Below, one piece after another: positions 28,422 through 36,931 of a stretch of 64,000 bases of DNA. How positions within the stretch are numbered: the first letter of the stretch is position 1; every line of letters starts with the position of its first letter. Origin of the DNA: JAJPJE01 sp963724985 (GTDB taxonomy: Bacteria; Acidobacteriota; Terriglobia; Terriglobales; Acidobacteriaceae). The position numbers were made by a program, and so were the translations under genes. The notes under the pieces are model-generated. The model made no database searches. It saw only the letters and a program-made list of their open reading frames with translations, and had not been told where the DNA came from. The stretch covers positions 582,573-646,572 of the forward strand of contig CAVRWV010000019.1 in NCBI GenBank assembly GCA_963724985.1, written 5' to 3'.

Positions 28422-29106
28422 CGCAGTCATTCACGAGAACGTCCGCATTGGAGTTAACTGCAAGATCGGAAGTGGAGTTGTTATCCATGCGGACTCTCTG
28501 ATTGGCAACAATGTCCGAATCGACGATAACAGCGTCATTGGCAAACTTCCGATGAAGGCCGCCAATAGCGCGATCACCAAGGATCAGCAGCTCGGCCCGT
28601 GCCTGATCGAGGACGATTGCATTATCGGTTCTCTTGCCGTCGTCTATCGTGGGTGCACCATCCGGAATAAGGTAATGGTCGCCGATATGGCTTCGGTCCG
28701 TGAGGATGTTGAAATCGGTGCGCTGACGATTATTGGCCGTGGCGTGACCGTAGAAAACAAGGTACGCATCGGTTCGCGTTGCAAAGTTGAAACCGAGGCC
28801 TACGTGACCGCCCTCTCTGAGATCGGCGATAACTGCTTCATCGCCCCAGAGGTGACGTTTACCAACGACAATTTCCTGGGCCGCACCAAGGACCGCTTCA
28901 AGTACCACAAGGGCGTCACGATGCATAAGGGAGCCCGAATTGGAGCCAATGTAACGGTGCTGCCAGGTGTGGTACTCGGAGAGGACTGTCTCGTTGCCGC
29001 AGGCTCCGTAGTCACACGTGACGTGCCGGCTCGCAAAATTGTTCTCGGGAGCCCCGCTAAAGTCTGGCGGGATGTACCGTCCGAACAGCTCCTGGAAAAC
29101 CAATAG
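28339..29106 (+). CDS. Left-handed beta-helix acyltransferase, WbpD-like
   Basis: A 255-residue protein made almost wholly of hexapeptide repeats (IGAGTQLGHNAVI, VRIGVNCKIGSGVVI, IGNNVRIDDNSVIG). It ends with VLPGVVLGEDCLVAAGSVVTRDVPARKIVLGSPAKVWRD, the usual end of sugar O/N-acetyltransferases. Beside a WbpB-like oxidoreductase it most likely N-acetylates the 3-amino group of a UDP-2-acetamido-3-amino-uronate. It is longer than WbpD (about 190 residues), so another nucleotide-sugar substrate is possible. The start overlaps the preceding gene by 83 bases, and the next gene begins three bases after the stop. Confidence 0.85.
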   Translation: MASQSVLTSPSFIHPAATIGAGTQLGHNAVIHENVRIGVNCKIGSGVVIHADSLIGNNVRIDDNSVIGKLPMKAANSAITKDQQLGPCLIEDDCIIGSLAVVYRGCTIRNKVMVADMASVREDVEIGALTIIGRGVTVENKVRIGSRCKVETEAYVTALSEIGDNCFIAPEVTFTNDNFLGRTKDRFKYHKGVTMHKGARIGANVTVLPGVVLGEDCLVAAGSVVTRDVPARKIVLGSPAKVWRDVPSEQLLENQ

Positions 29107-29108
29107 AC

Positions 29109-30239
29109 ATGAAGGTTCTCTCCATAGTGGGGGCGCGCCCCCAGTTTGTTAAGGCGGCGATGGTCGTCGAAGCAGTTCGCCGCCACAATCGGATATCTGA
29201 GCCGAAGCGCCGGATCACGCACAAGTTATTGCACACGGGGCAGCACTACGACCCAAAGATGTCCGATGTCTTCTTCGAGCAGTTGCCACTGCCCAAGCCT
29301 CATTTCAACCTCGAGGCTGGATCCGGGTCCCACGGAGTCCAGACAGCAAGAATGCTCGAGGGGATCGAGAAGACCTTGGAGAAAGAACGGCCGGACGTGA
29401 TCGTGGTTTACGGTGATACCAACTCCACCGTGGCCGGAGCACTGGCGGCAGCCAAGCTTCACATCAGTGTGGCGCATGTTGAGGCGGGGTTACGCAGTTT
29501 TAACCGTGAAATGCCGGAGGAGATCAACCGTGTCGCGACAGACCACCTTTCTGATCTCTTATTCTGCCCGACGGTTACCGCAGTTGAGAATTTGCGAAAC
29601 GAAGGCATCAGCAAGAACGTGTTTCTGAACGGCGACGTGATGCTCGACGCTGTTCAGGCGTTTGCAGTTCTCGCCCAGAAGAGAAAGAAGCTGCTTAACC
29701 GGCTCGCTGTCGAATCTGGCGCCTATGTACTGGCCACCGTGCACCGCGCCGAGAACACTGATTCCCCGAACAAATTGGCTGCTTTGTTCGAAGCGCTTTT
29801 AGATCTGAAACTGCCGGTTGTCTTGCCGATTCACCCAAGAGTAAAGCACAAACTGGCCGAACTGGCCGTGTTTAAGGATATTCGCACGCGATTGGAAAGA
29901 TCTTCGGACATTCATATTTCCGAGCCAGCTTCGTACCTGGACATGCTGATGCTGGAAAAGAATGCCCGGCTGGTACTAACCGATTCAGGCGGAGTGCAGA
30001 AGGAAGCGTTCTTCTTGGGAATTCCCTGTCTTACCCTACGCGAGGAAACGGAGTGGGTAGAGACGCTAAAGGGCGGATGGAATCAACTCGTCGGCTCGGA
30101 TCACAAGCTCATTTCCAAAGCAGCGAAGAGCATTTGGAATGGCAACGGATTTCAGCCCAAGGGACGTCCCGATCTAAAAGCATTCGGGAATGGAAAGTCG
30201 ACTGAGTTAATCGTTAAACAGATTCTCAACCACTGTTAG
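29109..30239 (+). CDS. wecB: UDP-N-acetylglucosamine 2-epimerase (WecB/WbpI)
   Basis: A 376-residue non-hydrolysing 2-epimerase. Motifs are VGARPQFVKAAMV, LHTGQHYDPKMSDVFF, YGDTNSTVAGALAAAK, HVEAGLRSFNREMPEEINR and LTDSGGVQKEAFFLG. This is the region disrupted in the paralogue at 10848-11919. In this operon, after WbpB- and WbpD-like genes, it may act as WbpI and convert UDP-GlcNAc(3NAc)A to the manno form. Plain UDP-GlcNAc epimerisation is equally consistent with sequence. Confidence 0.95.
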   Translation: MKVLSIVGARPQFVKAAMVVEAVRRHNRISEPKRRITHKLLHTGQHYDPKMSDVFFEQLPLPKPHFNLEAGSGSHGVQTARMLEGIEKTLEKERPDVIVVYGDTNSTVAGALAAAKLHISVAHVEAGLRSFNREMPEEINRVATDHLSDLLFCPTVTAVENLRNEGISKNVFLNGDVMLDAVQAFAVLAQKRKKLLNRLAVESGAYVLATVHRAENTDSPNKLAALFEALLDLKLPVVLPIHPRVKHKLAELAVFKDIRTRLERSSDIHISEPASYLDMLMLEKNARLVLTDSGGVQKEAFFLGIPCLTLREETEWVETLKGGWNQLVGSDHKLISKAAKSIWNGNGFQPKGRPDLKAFGNGKSTELIVKQILNHC

Positions 30240-30257
30240 TTGGAGTGCGTACATCTC

Positions 30258-31265
30258 ATGGCGAAGACTAAAGTACTGGTGACCGGGGCGGCAGGATTTC
30301 TTGGCTCACACCTTACCGATAACCTGCTGCATCGCGGCTATCACGTGGTTGCGGTCGACAACCTTTCTCACGGGAACCTTCGAAACCTTAAAGAAGCGCA
30401 GGCAAATCAAAACTTCGAGTTTCACCAGATCGATATATGCGACCGCGAACGTCTCCGTTCCGTGTGCGACGGCGTGGAGATTATTGCGCACCTCGCCGCG
30501 TATAAGATCCCACGCTACGGTAAAGCCATTGACACTCTGCTGATCAACTCGCAGGGCAGTCACAACGTGTTGGAAATCGCATCCGAGCTGCACGCGAAAT
30601 TTGTCATCACTTCCACCTCAGACGTTTACGGAAAGAATCTTTGCATCCCTTTCTCAGAGACAAGCGACTCGGTGATCGGTCCGAGTACCATTCCACGATG
30701 GTCGTATGCAGTTTCGAAATTGTTCGATGAGCATTTGGCTTTTGCTTACGCTGAGGACGCGCAGATTCCTGTCGTCGTACTTCGAATTTTCGGATCGTAC
30801 GGCCCCAGGCAGAATCTGAGCTGGTGGGGTGGACCACAATCCGTTTTCATCGATTCGATCCTCAATGGCGAATCGATTCCCATCCATGGTGATGGCTTGC
30901 AAACGCGGAGCTTCACGTTCGCGTCGGATACTGCCGCGGGTATCTGCGAAGCGGTCGTCAATGATGCGGCCAATGGCGAAATTTTGAACATCGGAAGTAC
31001 TCACGAAATTACCATCCTCGAACTGGCAAACGTTATTCACAGACTGTCGGGCGTAGAGGAACCGCTGAAACTGGAGATGGTCCCCTACAACCAGATCAGC
31101 GGGCGGAAATATGAGGATGTCAGGCGACGCGTACCCGACGTCTCAAAAGCTGCGGCACTTCTCGGGTACCGCGCTGAGGTCAGCCTGGAAGATGGGTTGA
31201 GGCGCACAATTGAATGGCAGCGGCAAATACGTTGTGCACAAGCAGTTGTTGCGAGTGCGGTATGA
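30258..31265 (+). CDS. NAD-dependent epimerase/dehydratase (extended SDR)
   Basis: A 335-residue extended SDR that acts on a nucleotide sugar. It has VLVTGAAGFLGSHLTDNLLHRG, a VDNLSHGNLRNL cofactor loop, ITSTSDVYGKN and the catalytic SYAVSKL. GDGLQTRSFTFASDTA is the substrate-domain motif shared with UDP-glucuronate decarboxylases and 4-epimerases. The ATG at 30258 is preferred over the TTG at 30240 because GGAG lies about 12 bases upstream and the Rossmann strand starts right after it. The exact product sugar is not evident. The stop overlaps the next start by four bases (ATGA). Confidence 0.85.
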   Translation: MAKTKVLVTGAAGFLGSHLTDNLLHRGYHVVAVDNLSHGNLRNLKEAQANQNFEFHQIDICDRERLRSVCDGVEIIAHLAAYKIPRYGKAIDTLLINSQGSHNVLEIASELHAKFVITSTSDVYGKNLCIPFSETSDSVIGPSTIPRWSYAVSKLFDEHLAFAYAEDAQIPVVVLRIFGSYGPRQNLSWWGGPQSVFIDSILNGESIPIHGDGLQTRSFTFASDTAAGICEAVVNDAANGEILNIGSTHEITILELANVIHRLSGVEEPLKLEMVPYNQISGRKYEDVRRRVPDVSKAAALLGYRAEVSLEDGLRRTIEWQRQIRCAQAVVASAV

Positions 31266-31708
31266 GTGAAATGGGAATCCAGGCTTCAATCGCCGATATT
31301 GGCGCCGGCAAACCGCATAGTCGCGTGCAGTTCTGGGCGATTGCGCTCGTAGGTTCGGTGTCGTTCGCGGCGGTCGGCCATTTGCTGATTAAGTACGGCT
31401 TGTTGCAACTTTCGCACTTTGCCTTGCACGGTGGGATTTCCTCGCGCTTGATCGTGTACCTGACCAATCCCATCGTTCTCACCGGCCTGATTATTTACGG
31501 TGTAGGAACGCTGATGTGGGTGTTCGCCGTTTCACGCAAGGAAATCAGCTATCTCTATCCGCTCACGGCCTTGAATTATGCGCTGATAGCACTGGGGGGA
31601 AAGCTTCTCTTCGGTGAGGTAATTTCGACTGCTCGCTGGTTCGGAATCGCCGTGGTCATGTTCGGTGTCATTCTGATGCAGAGATCTGGTTCAAAAGAGC
31701 CGAAATGA
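31262..31708 (+). CDS. Small EamA/SMR-like membrane protein (flippase subunit candidate)
   Basis: A 148-residue protein with four predicted membrane helices (SFAAVGHLLIKYGLL, LTGLIIYGVGTLMWVFAV, YPLTALNYALIALGGKLL, WFGIAVVMFGVIL). The pattern is that of half-size DMT-superfamily proteins such as ArnE, ArnF and SMR pumps. ATG 31262 overlaps the previous stop in an ATGA arrangement and is preceded by a polar N-terminus of about 30 residues. The stop overlaps the next, similar gene. A paired arrangement like ArnE/ArnF suggests a heterodimeric flippase for a polyprenyl-phosphate-linked sugar, perhaps the product of the DPM1-like GT. This is inference. Confidence 0.75.
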   Translation: MSEMGIQASIADIGAGKPHSRVQFWAIALVGSVSFAAVGHLLIKYGLLQLSHFALHGGISSRLIVYLTNPIVLTGLIIYGVGTLMWVFAVSRKEISYLYPLTALNYALIALGGKLLFGEVISTARWFGIAVVMFGVILMQRSGSKEPK

Positions 31709-32064
31709 CCGCGATGACCTCACTCTGCTTGAGTATTTTTGCCGGCGGCGTCGCACAAGTCGTTCTTCGTCGAGGGATGAGCGTAGGACACTCGCAGACC
31801 AGCGCGCGATCAGCTAACTTTTGGATTCACATGCTGCGATCGCCCTGGCTGTGGGCTTACGGGTTTTGTTTCGTAGCAGCGCTTGGACTTTGGATCATCG
31901 CACTGTCGCAGACGGATATTTCTTTTGCATTCCCCATGCTCAGCGCCAGCTATATCCTGGTGGCGCTCCTCTCCCGAGTTCTGCTCAAAGAAAGCGTCGG
32001 ACGGCAGCGATGGATTGCAATCGCCGTAATTACGATCGGCGTTTTCATTATCGCTAAGAACTAG
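31705..32064 (+). CDS. Small EamA/SMR-like membrane protein, partner subunit
   Basis: A 119-residue protein with four helices (LCLSIFAGGVAQVVLRRGM, PWLWAYGFCFVAALGLWIIAL, FPMLSASYILVALLSRVLL, WIAIAVITIGVFIIA). It resembles ArnF/EmrE-like DMT proteins and overlaps the upstream gene by four bases. The two differ in length and sequence, as expected for a dissimilar pair rather than a homodimer. It is followed eight bases later by the FAD protein. Confidence 0.75.
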   Translation: MTAMTSLCLSIFAGGVAQVVLRRGMSVGHSQTSARSANFWIHMLRSPWLWAYGFCFVAALGLWIIALSQTDISFAFPMLSASYILVALLSRVLLKESVGRQRWIAIAVITIGVFIIAKN

Positions 32065-32071
32065 GAGACGG

Positions 32072-33412
32072 ATGAGTTCGAACAACCACCGTCGGCTCGC
32101 TGGCAAACAGATTGGGATTCTCGGCGGGGGCATTACAGGCCTTACAGCCGCGTTCTACCTGCTCCGTGAAGGCGCAGATGTCACCATTATCGAGGCGCGC
32201 CCCGAATTGGGTGGGTTAGCCACCTACTTCGACTTTGGTCCGTTTCATTGGGATAAGTTCTACCACTGCATTCTCACATCTGATAAGCCTCTCCACCAGT
32301 TGATCAAGGATCTAGGGCTTTGGGAAGAGATGCGTTGGACAGAGACCAAAGTCGGCTTCTTTACCGATTCCCATATCTACTCCATGAGCAGTACCATGGA
32401 ATTCCTCAAGTTTCCGCCGCTTTCGCTCTGGCAGAAATTTCGCCTTGGGCTGGGCGTGCTTTATACGTGTCGAATTCGAGACGGCCGCTCTCTGGAAAGC
32501 GTTCCGGTCGCCGACTGGTTGAAGAAAGTCTTCGGCAGAGCGAACTACGAAAAGATGTGGGGGCCGCTGTTGAAATGCAAATTGGGCTCGTGCCGCGAGG
32601 AAGCATCGGCTGCGTTCATTTGGGCGACCATCACCCGGCTCTATTCCACTCGCGACAAGAATGCCAAAAAGGAATGCCTTGGCTATGTTCGGGGCGGATA
32701 CCGCTCGGTATTTACCACTCTCGTTGAAAAGATTCGCACTCTCAATGGCCAAATTCTTACCGGCGTCGCGGTGGAGAATGTTTCCCGCTCAAATGGTCAC
32801 ATTAAGATCAAAGCAGGGGGCACAGAGCTGGACTTCGATACGGTGATCTCTACTATTCCGAGCCACACGTTTGCAAAGTTGGCTCCCGGACTTTCAGCGG
32901 AATACCTAACGCGGCTGAAATCAGTTAAGTATCTGGGAATGGTGTGCGTGGTTCTGCTGCTGAAGCGTAAACTCAGTCCTTTTTATGTGATGAACCTGAC
33001 CGATGAGGAGCTTCCCTTCACTGGTGTGATCGAAATGACGAACCTCATCTCAACCGAAGAGACAAACGGATTCCACCTCGTTTATTTGCCTAAGTACACT
33101 GCACCAGGTGACGCACTCTTTGAAGCCTCCGACGAAGAAGTCTGGAATTACTTCCATCAAAACCTGAAAAAGGTCATTCCTGATCTTCGAGAGGACGACA
33201 TCGAGAAACATTTTGTTTTTCGTGAGCGGCTAGTCCAGCCTTTGCCGACTTTGAATTATTCCGACATCGTTCCCAGCGTCGAGACCGGTATCCCAGGGCT
33301 TCTGCTGGCGAACACAACACAAATCGTCAATTCCACGCTCAATAACAACGAGATGGTAAAAATCGCAGGTCAGGCGGTTTCTACGATTCTCGAGAATACC
33401 CTGAGTCATTGA
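32072..33412 (+). CDS. FAD-dependent amine-oxidase-like protein
   Basis: A 446-residue flavoprotein. IGILGGGITGLTAAFYLLREG and IIEARPELGGLA form the N-terminal FAD-binding fold, and a C-terminal GIPGLLLANTTQI strand closes the FAD site. The body resembles protoporphyrinogen-oxidase/amine-oxidase-like proteins that recur in O-antigen and lipid-sugar clusters. Similarity to UDP-galactopyranose mutase is limited to the flavin fold. An AGGAGACGG sequence precedes the ATG. The substrate is unknown; desaturation or redox modification of a sugar or polyprenyl lipid is possible. The stop overlaps the RBS region of the aminotransferase gene. Confidence 0.85.
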   Translation: MSSNNHRRLAGKQIGILGGGITGLTAAFYLLREGADVTIIEARPELGGLATYFDFGPFHWDKFYHCILTSDKPLHQLIKDLGLWEEMRWTETKVGFFTDSHIYSMSSTMEFLKFPPLSLWQKFRLGLGVLYTCRIRDGRSLESVPVADWLKKVFGRANYEKMWGPLLKCKLGSCREEASAAFIWATITRLYSTRDKNAKKECLGYVRGGYRSVFTTLVEKIRTLNGQILTGVAVENVSRSNGHIKIKAGGTELDFDTVISTIPSHTFAKLAPGLSAEYLTRLKSVKYLGMVCVVLLLKRKLSPFYVMNLTDEELPFTGVIEMTNLISTEETNGFHLVYLPKYTAPGDALFEASDEEVWNYFHQNLKKVIPDLREDDIEKHFVFRERLVQPLPTLNYSDIVPSVETGIPGLLLANTTQIVNSTLNNNEMVKIAGQAVSTILENTLSH

Positions 33413-33423
33413 AGGAGATGCCC

Positions 33424-34552
33424 TTGAAAACCGCCACTTCTATCGCTCTTTCTCCCATCCCGATGCTCGACTTGAAAGCACAGTACGCTTCCATCAAGAC
33501 CGAGATCCGTGCTGCTGTTGACGGTGTCCTGGAAGCGCAACATTTCATACTCGGGGAAAATGTGCGCCTTCTCGAGGCTGAAATCGCCAAGTACTGCGGG
33601 CGGCGTTTTGGAGTTGGAGTGGCTTCCGGCACCGATGCGTTGATTCTCGCGTTGAAGGTGGCCGGGGTCTCTGAAGGAGATGAGGTGATCGTCCCATCGT
33701 TCACGTTCATCGCTACTGCTGATGCCGTCAGCGCCCTAGGCGGTACTCCGGTTTTCGTCGACATCGATCCCGAAACCTATACTCTCGATGCAAAGCAGCT
33801 CGAACAGAAGATCAATTCGAAAACGAAGGCGATCGTGCCCGTTCATCTGTACGGCCAGTCGGCGGATATGGACCCAATCTTGGCTGTGGCAAAGACTCAC
33901 GGCATTCGCGTTGTGGAAGACAATGCGCAGGCTCTCGGCTCGACGTACAAGGGCCGCAAGACCGCCGGCATGGGCGACCTTGGGATGTATTAGCTTTTTC
34001 CCCAGCAAGAATCTTGGCGCTTACGGAGACGGTGGAATGGTTGTGACCGACTCCGAGGAGACGTACAAGCACCTAACGTCATTGCGCAGCCATGGCAGTT
34101 TAAAGAAGTACTTCAGCGAAGAACAGGGCTGGAATAGCAGACTGGACGAGTTGCAGGCGGCTATCCTGCGGGTAAAACTCCGCTACCTCGATCAGTGGAA
34201 TGAAGCGAGAGCCGTCAATGCTGCTGCTTACAACCATGCCTTGGCGAACATTCCTGGTGTCGTAGTTCCGAAAACGGCGGATTGGGGTACCCATGTCTTT
34301 CACCAATACACTGTTCGCGTAAAAAACAGAGCTCAGGTGGCAGAGAAGCTGAAGAATGCCGGCGTACCCACAATGGTGTACTACCCGCACCCGATTCACC
34401 TCCAACCTATTTATAGGGCTTTGGGATACCGGGATGGCCAACTTCCTGAAACCGAGCATGCGTGTCGCGAAGTCTTGTCGCTTCCGATTTATCCGGAGCT
34501 TACGCAGGATCAGATCGACTACGTGGCACAGCAACTCGCGCAGTCAGTCTGA
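33424..34552 (+). pseudogene. DegT/DnrJ/EryC1 aminotransferase (WbpE-like), single-base frameshift
   Basis: A PLP-dependent sugar aminotransferase broken once. The first frame (open from 33409) holds IPMLDLKAQYA, GVGVASGTDALILALK, DIDPETYTLD and VVEDNAQALGSTYKG. It stops right after GDLGMY at 33993. The second frame (used from about 33980 to 34552) continues as CISFFPSKNLGAYGDGG with the PLP lysine. The break is one extra G in CTTGGGATG near 33984; with GG the reading becomes GDLGCISFFPSKN, as in the family. I prefer TTG 33424 because AAGGAG at 33412-33417 lies six bases upstream. The intact paralogue is at 59656-60855. Confidence 0.88.
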
Positions 34553-34581
34553 TTTCTGGATCTGATCTGTGCTTTACACTC

Positions 34582-34607
34582 AGGGGCTCCCGATACGGGG
34601 AGCTCCT
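34582..34607. terminator. Strong hairpin between convergent genes
   Basis: AGGGGCTCCC and GGGAGCTCCT can pair over ten positions (one G-U) around a six-base loop. It lies 30 bases after the aminotransferase stop, facing the convergent secreted-protein gene. No T-run follows on either strand, so it is an atypical terminator at best. Confidence 0.4.
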
Positions 34608-34803
34608 GCCGCTGCGTAGACTTATTCCTGTCTTCCTGTCTAGCTCCACCGTGCTCGCCCGAAGAGAAATGACGCCAGAGTTTTGCTCTGAGCGTTCCGA
34701 TTTCGAGCCTCATCTGATTCTCTGCGTACATGGGAGCAAGAGTGTCGTACGTAGCACACTCGCTTCCTCGATCCCGCCATGCAAACAGACCGTCCTAATA
34801 TCC

Positions 34804-36738
34804 TTATTGCACTGTCAGGATAAAGTTATTGGACTGTCTGATTAGGCTTCCGCTGGTTCCAGTAACAACGATCTTGTAGTTTCCGGCTGGAGTGCCCGCC
34901 TTAGATATTGAATTGGAGCTTGAATTGTTTCCGCCGCCACTGCCGCTGCATCCGCCGATACCTGCCAATAAACCGCACGCCAGAATCGAAAGTGCGGCAA
35001 TACAGGAACCGCGGCGCTTCCGGAACAGCAATCCCAGAATACCGAGCGATCCTCCGCCCAACCATATCGCGAGGTAACTGTGTCGGCTTTTGCGCGGAAG
35101 CACTGTACCGATCGTCGCCGCTTCAGTCGTAATCGTCAGCGTCGCACTAGCCGGATTTGTACCAGCTGTGGCATTTGGAATTGTGCAGGTAGCAGGTGCT
35201 GGAGGGCATCCAGTGACAGTAAACTCTATCGCGGAATCGAAACCACCTGCTGGAGTAATGTTGAGGGTGGCAGTGGTGCTACCTCCCGTAGACACAGTCG
35301 CAGCGGTTGTCGCGAAGCTAAGGGCGAAGTCAGGCGTCGGAGTGGGCGTTGACCCACCTGAAATCTGGACCGCTTTGTACCAGATCGTTCCGTGGTTCGT
35401 GTATCCAGACGTGCCGTCGTTTTCCTTGTAATAAGTGAAGTCGATGAAGGACGGGTTGTTATCGCGCAACGGATCGTAGCGAAGCGAGATCGCTCCATCA
35501 CATCCTGGCTCTCCGCTCGGCGATGTTGTTGTGTTACATGGATCGACATCAGTCTCGGCGGACCACACTGTTCCGACTCCGGTCTGATATTCGAATGGGG
35601 CCGGAGATTTGATCGTGTTGTGGCCGAGGAAAATGAATTCAGTGCCGCTAGCAGACATATAGTTCTGGGGAGTATGCCCTACGCCACCAGTAGGCCATGT
35701 GCCAGAAGAACTAGGAACTCCTCCCGACGTGCTCGGCGGCGAATCATCTGTCCACACTCCGCCTGCAGTGCGATACCGAAGCCTGACGTAGTCGTCGGTC
35801 CCATTGACTGTGCCATCCATGTACAACACATGTGGCAGGCTGTTTGAGTCAAAAACAATAGATGGGCTTTGATCGTCATCTCCGGCAGCCAAGACGTTCG
35901 CATCGCCTGCGGTAACTGTCTCTACCATTCCCCATGCAGCGCCAGACAATTTGACCCAACGGATAGCCTCGTGTGTCGCAAAGGCATTGTCCTGCCAAAC
36001 CAGATGAATACTGCCATCCGGAGCCGTGCCCATCGAGGGATATGCCTCATTGTTACCAGATGAGCCCGGTATCGGCGAAGCCAAGGTCCATACATTTCCT
36101 CCCGAAGCCGTTCTCGCAGCCCATTGAATATCCGAACTTGTGCTTGCCCAAGTAACGTACGGGTGATCGTTGGCGTCCAGTGCTATCGCAACGTTTCCAT
36201 AGCGCGTCGATCCACAACAACCCTGTGTTTGTCCATTCGTCGCGAGCAGTGTGGTAGGTCCCCACGTATCGGTTGCTGGATTGAATGTCTGGTAAAGTAC
36301 GTCTCCCGCGCTCGCAGTCTGCGGAAGCATGTAAGCGAGATGAACCAGTCCAGTTGAATCCATCCGTACATCCGGAGTGAATATCGTACTGGTAACTCCG
36401 CCATTGAACAGGCATGAACCGTTGATGATGCCCGCAGGATGATGAGCGGGATCTACCTCGGTAAAGGTAGTTGGAACACTGGCATTGACTGCTTGCGATC
36501 CGCTTCCTTTGTAGCCCCTTATCACTCCAGTCGTTGGGGCCGAGTTCTTTAGACAACCGCTGTCATCTACGGCGAAGATGTAGACCACATCAGCTGCTGT
36601 GCGAACTACCTGATGAGCCTGAGCTTTTACGTAGCCAGGACCAACAACCACACCGGTTGTCGAGGCATTAGGGATAACAGTAATCTGCGCGAACGCGACG
36701 GCAGAGAACAGCGACAAGCAGACCCATCTTCGCATCAT
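34804..36738 (-). CDS. Secreted protein with repeat-propeller-like body and C-terminal lipidated-looking tail
   Basis: A 644-residue exported protein starting MMRRWVCLSLFSAVAFAQ, a signal peptide. Residues about 25-440 have recurring strands (HLAYMLPQT, HPYVTWAST, IHLVWQDN, LPHVLYMDG), like sialidase/BNR-type propellers. A beta-sandwich region follows (DFALSFATTAATVSTGGSTTATLNITPAGGF, CPPAPATCTIPNA). Near the C-terminus there is a membrane helix with a basic end (SYLAIWLGGGSLGILGLLFRKRRG), a second hydrophobic stretch with GGCSGSGGG, and a final strand. The helix-plus-basic feature is not at the extreme end, so it is not a normal PEP-CTERM or LPXTG signal. No catalytic motif is recognised. 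Confidence 0.7.
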   Translation of the reverse strand: MMRRWVCLSLFSAVAFAQITVIPNASTTGVVVGPGYVKAQAHQVVRTAADVVYIFAVDDSGCLKNSAPTTGVIRGYKGSGSQAVNASVPTTFTEVDPAHHPAGIINGSCLFNGGVTSTIFTPDVRMDSTGLVHLAYMLPQTASAGDVLYQTFNPATDTWGPTTLLATNGQTQGCCGSTRYGNVAIALDANDHPYVTWASTSSDIQWAARTASGGNVWTLASPIPGSSGNNEAYPSMGTAPDGSIHLVWQDNAFATHEAIRWVKLSGAAWGMVETVTAGDANVLAAGDDDQSPSIVFDSNSLPHVLYMDGTVNGTDDYVRLRYRTAGGVWTDDSPPSTSGGVPSSSGTWPTGGVGHTPQNYMSASGTEFIFLGHNTIKSPAPFEYQTGVGTVWSAETDVDPCNTTTSPSGEPGCDGAISLRYDPLRDNNPSFIDFTYYKENDGTSGYTNHGTIWYKAVQISGGSTPTPTPDFALSFATTAATVSTGGSTTATLNITPAGGFDSAIEFTVTGCPPAPATCTIPNATAGTNPASATLTITTEAATIGTVLPRKSRHSYLAIWLGGGSLGILGLLFRKRRGSCIAALSILACGLLAGIGGCSGSGGGNNSSSNSISKAGTPAGNYKIVVTGTSGSLIRQSNNFILTVQ

Positions 36739-36875
36739 GCGTTGTTTTCCTCGATGTCACTCTAGGGAGCATACGTTCTCAACTTGTGATCTGCATAGTT
36801 GTTGCGCATCCGCAGCGACATCGGGTTTTGGGCAACCATCGGTCACATGCTCAAACAGTCTGTGCTCGAAATAAA

Positions 36876-36903
36876 AAGGGCCTCCGATATATCGGAGACC
36901 CTT
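36876..36903 (-). terminator. Rho-independent terminator of the large DUF4082 gene
   Basis: AAGGG-C-CTCCGA and TCGGAG-A-CCCTT form an eleven-pair stem with one mismatch and a TATA loop. It is followed on the minus strand by TTTTTAT, 28 bases beyond the stop at 36932. Confidence 0.85.
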
Positions 36904-36931
36904 GAATGTAGCCTGCCGAATGGCAAACGGG

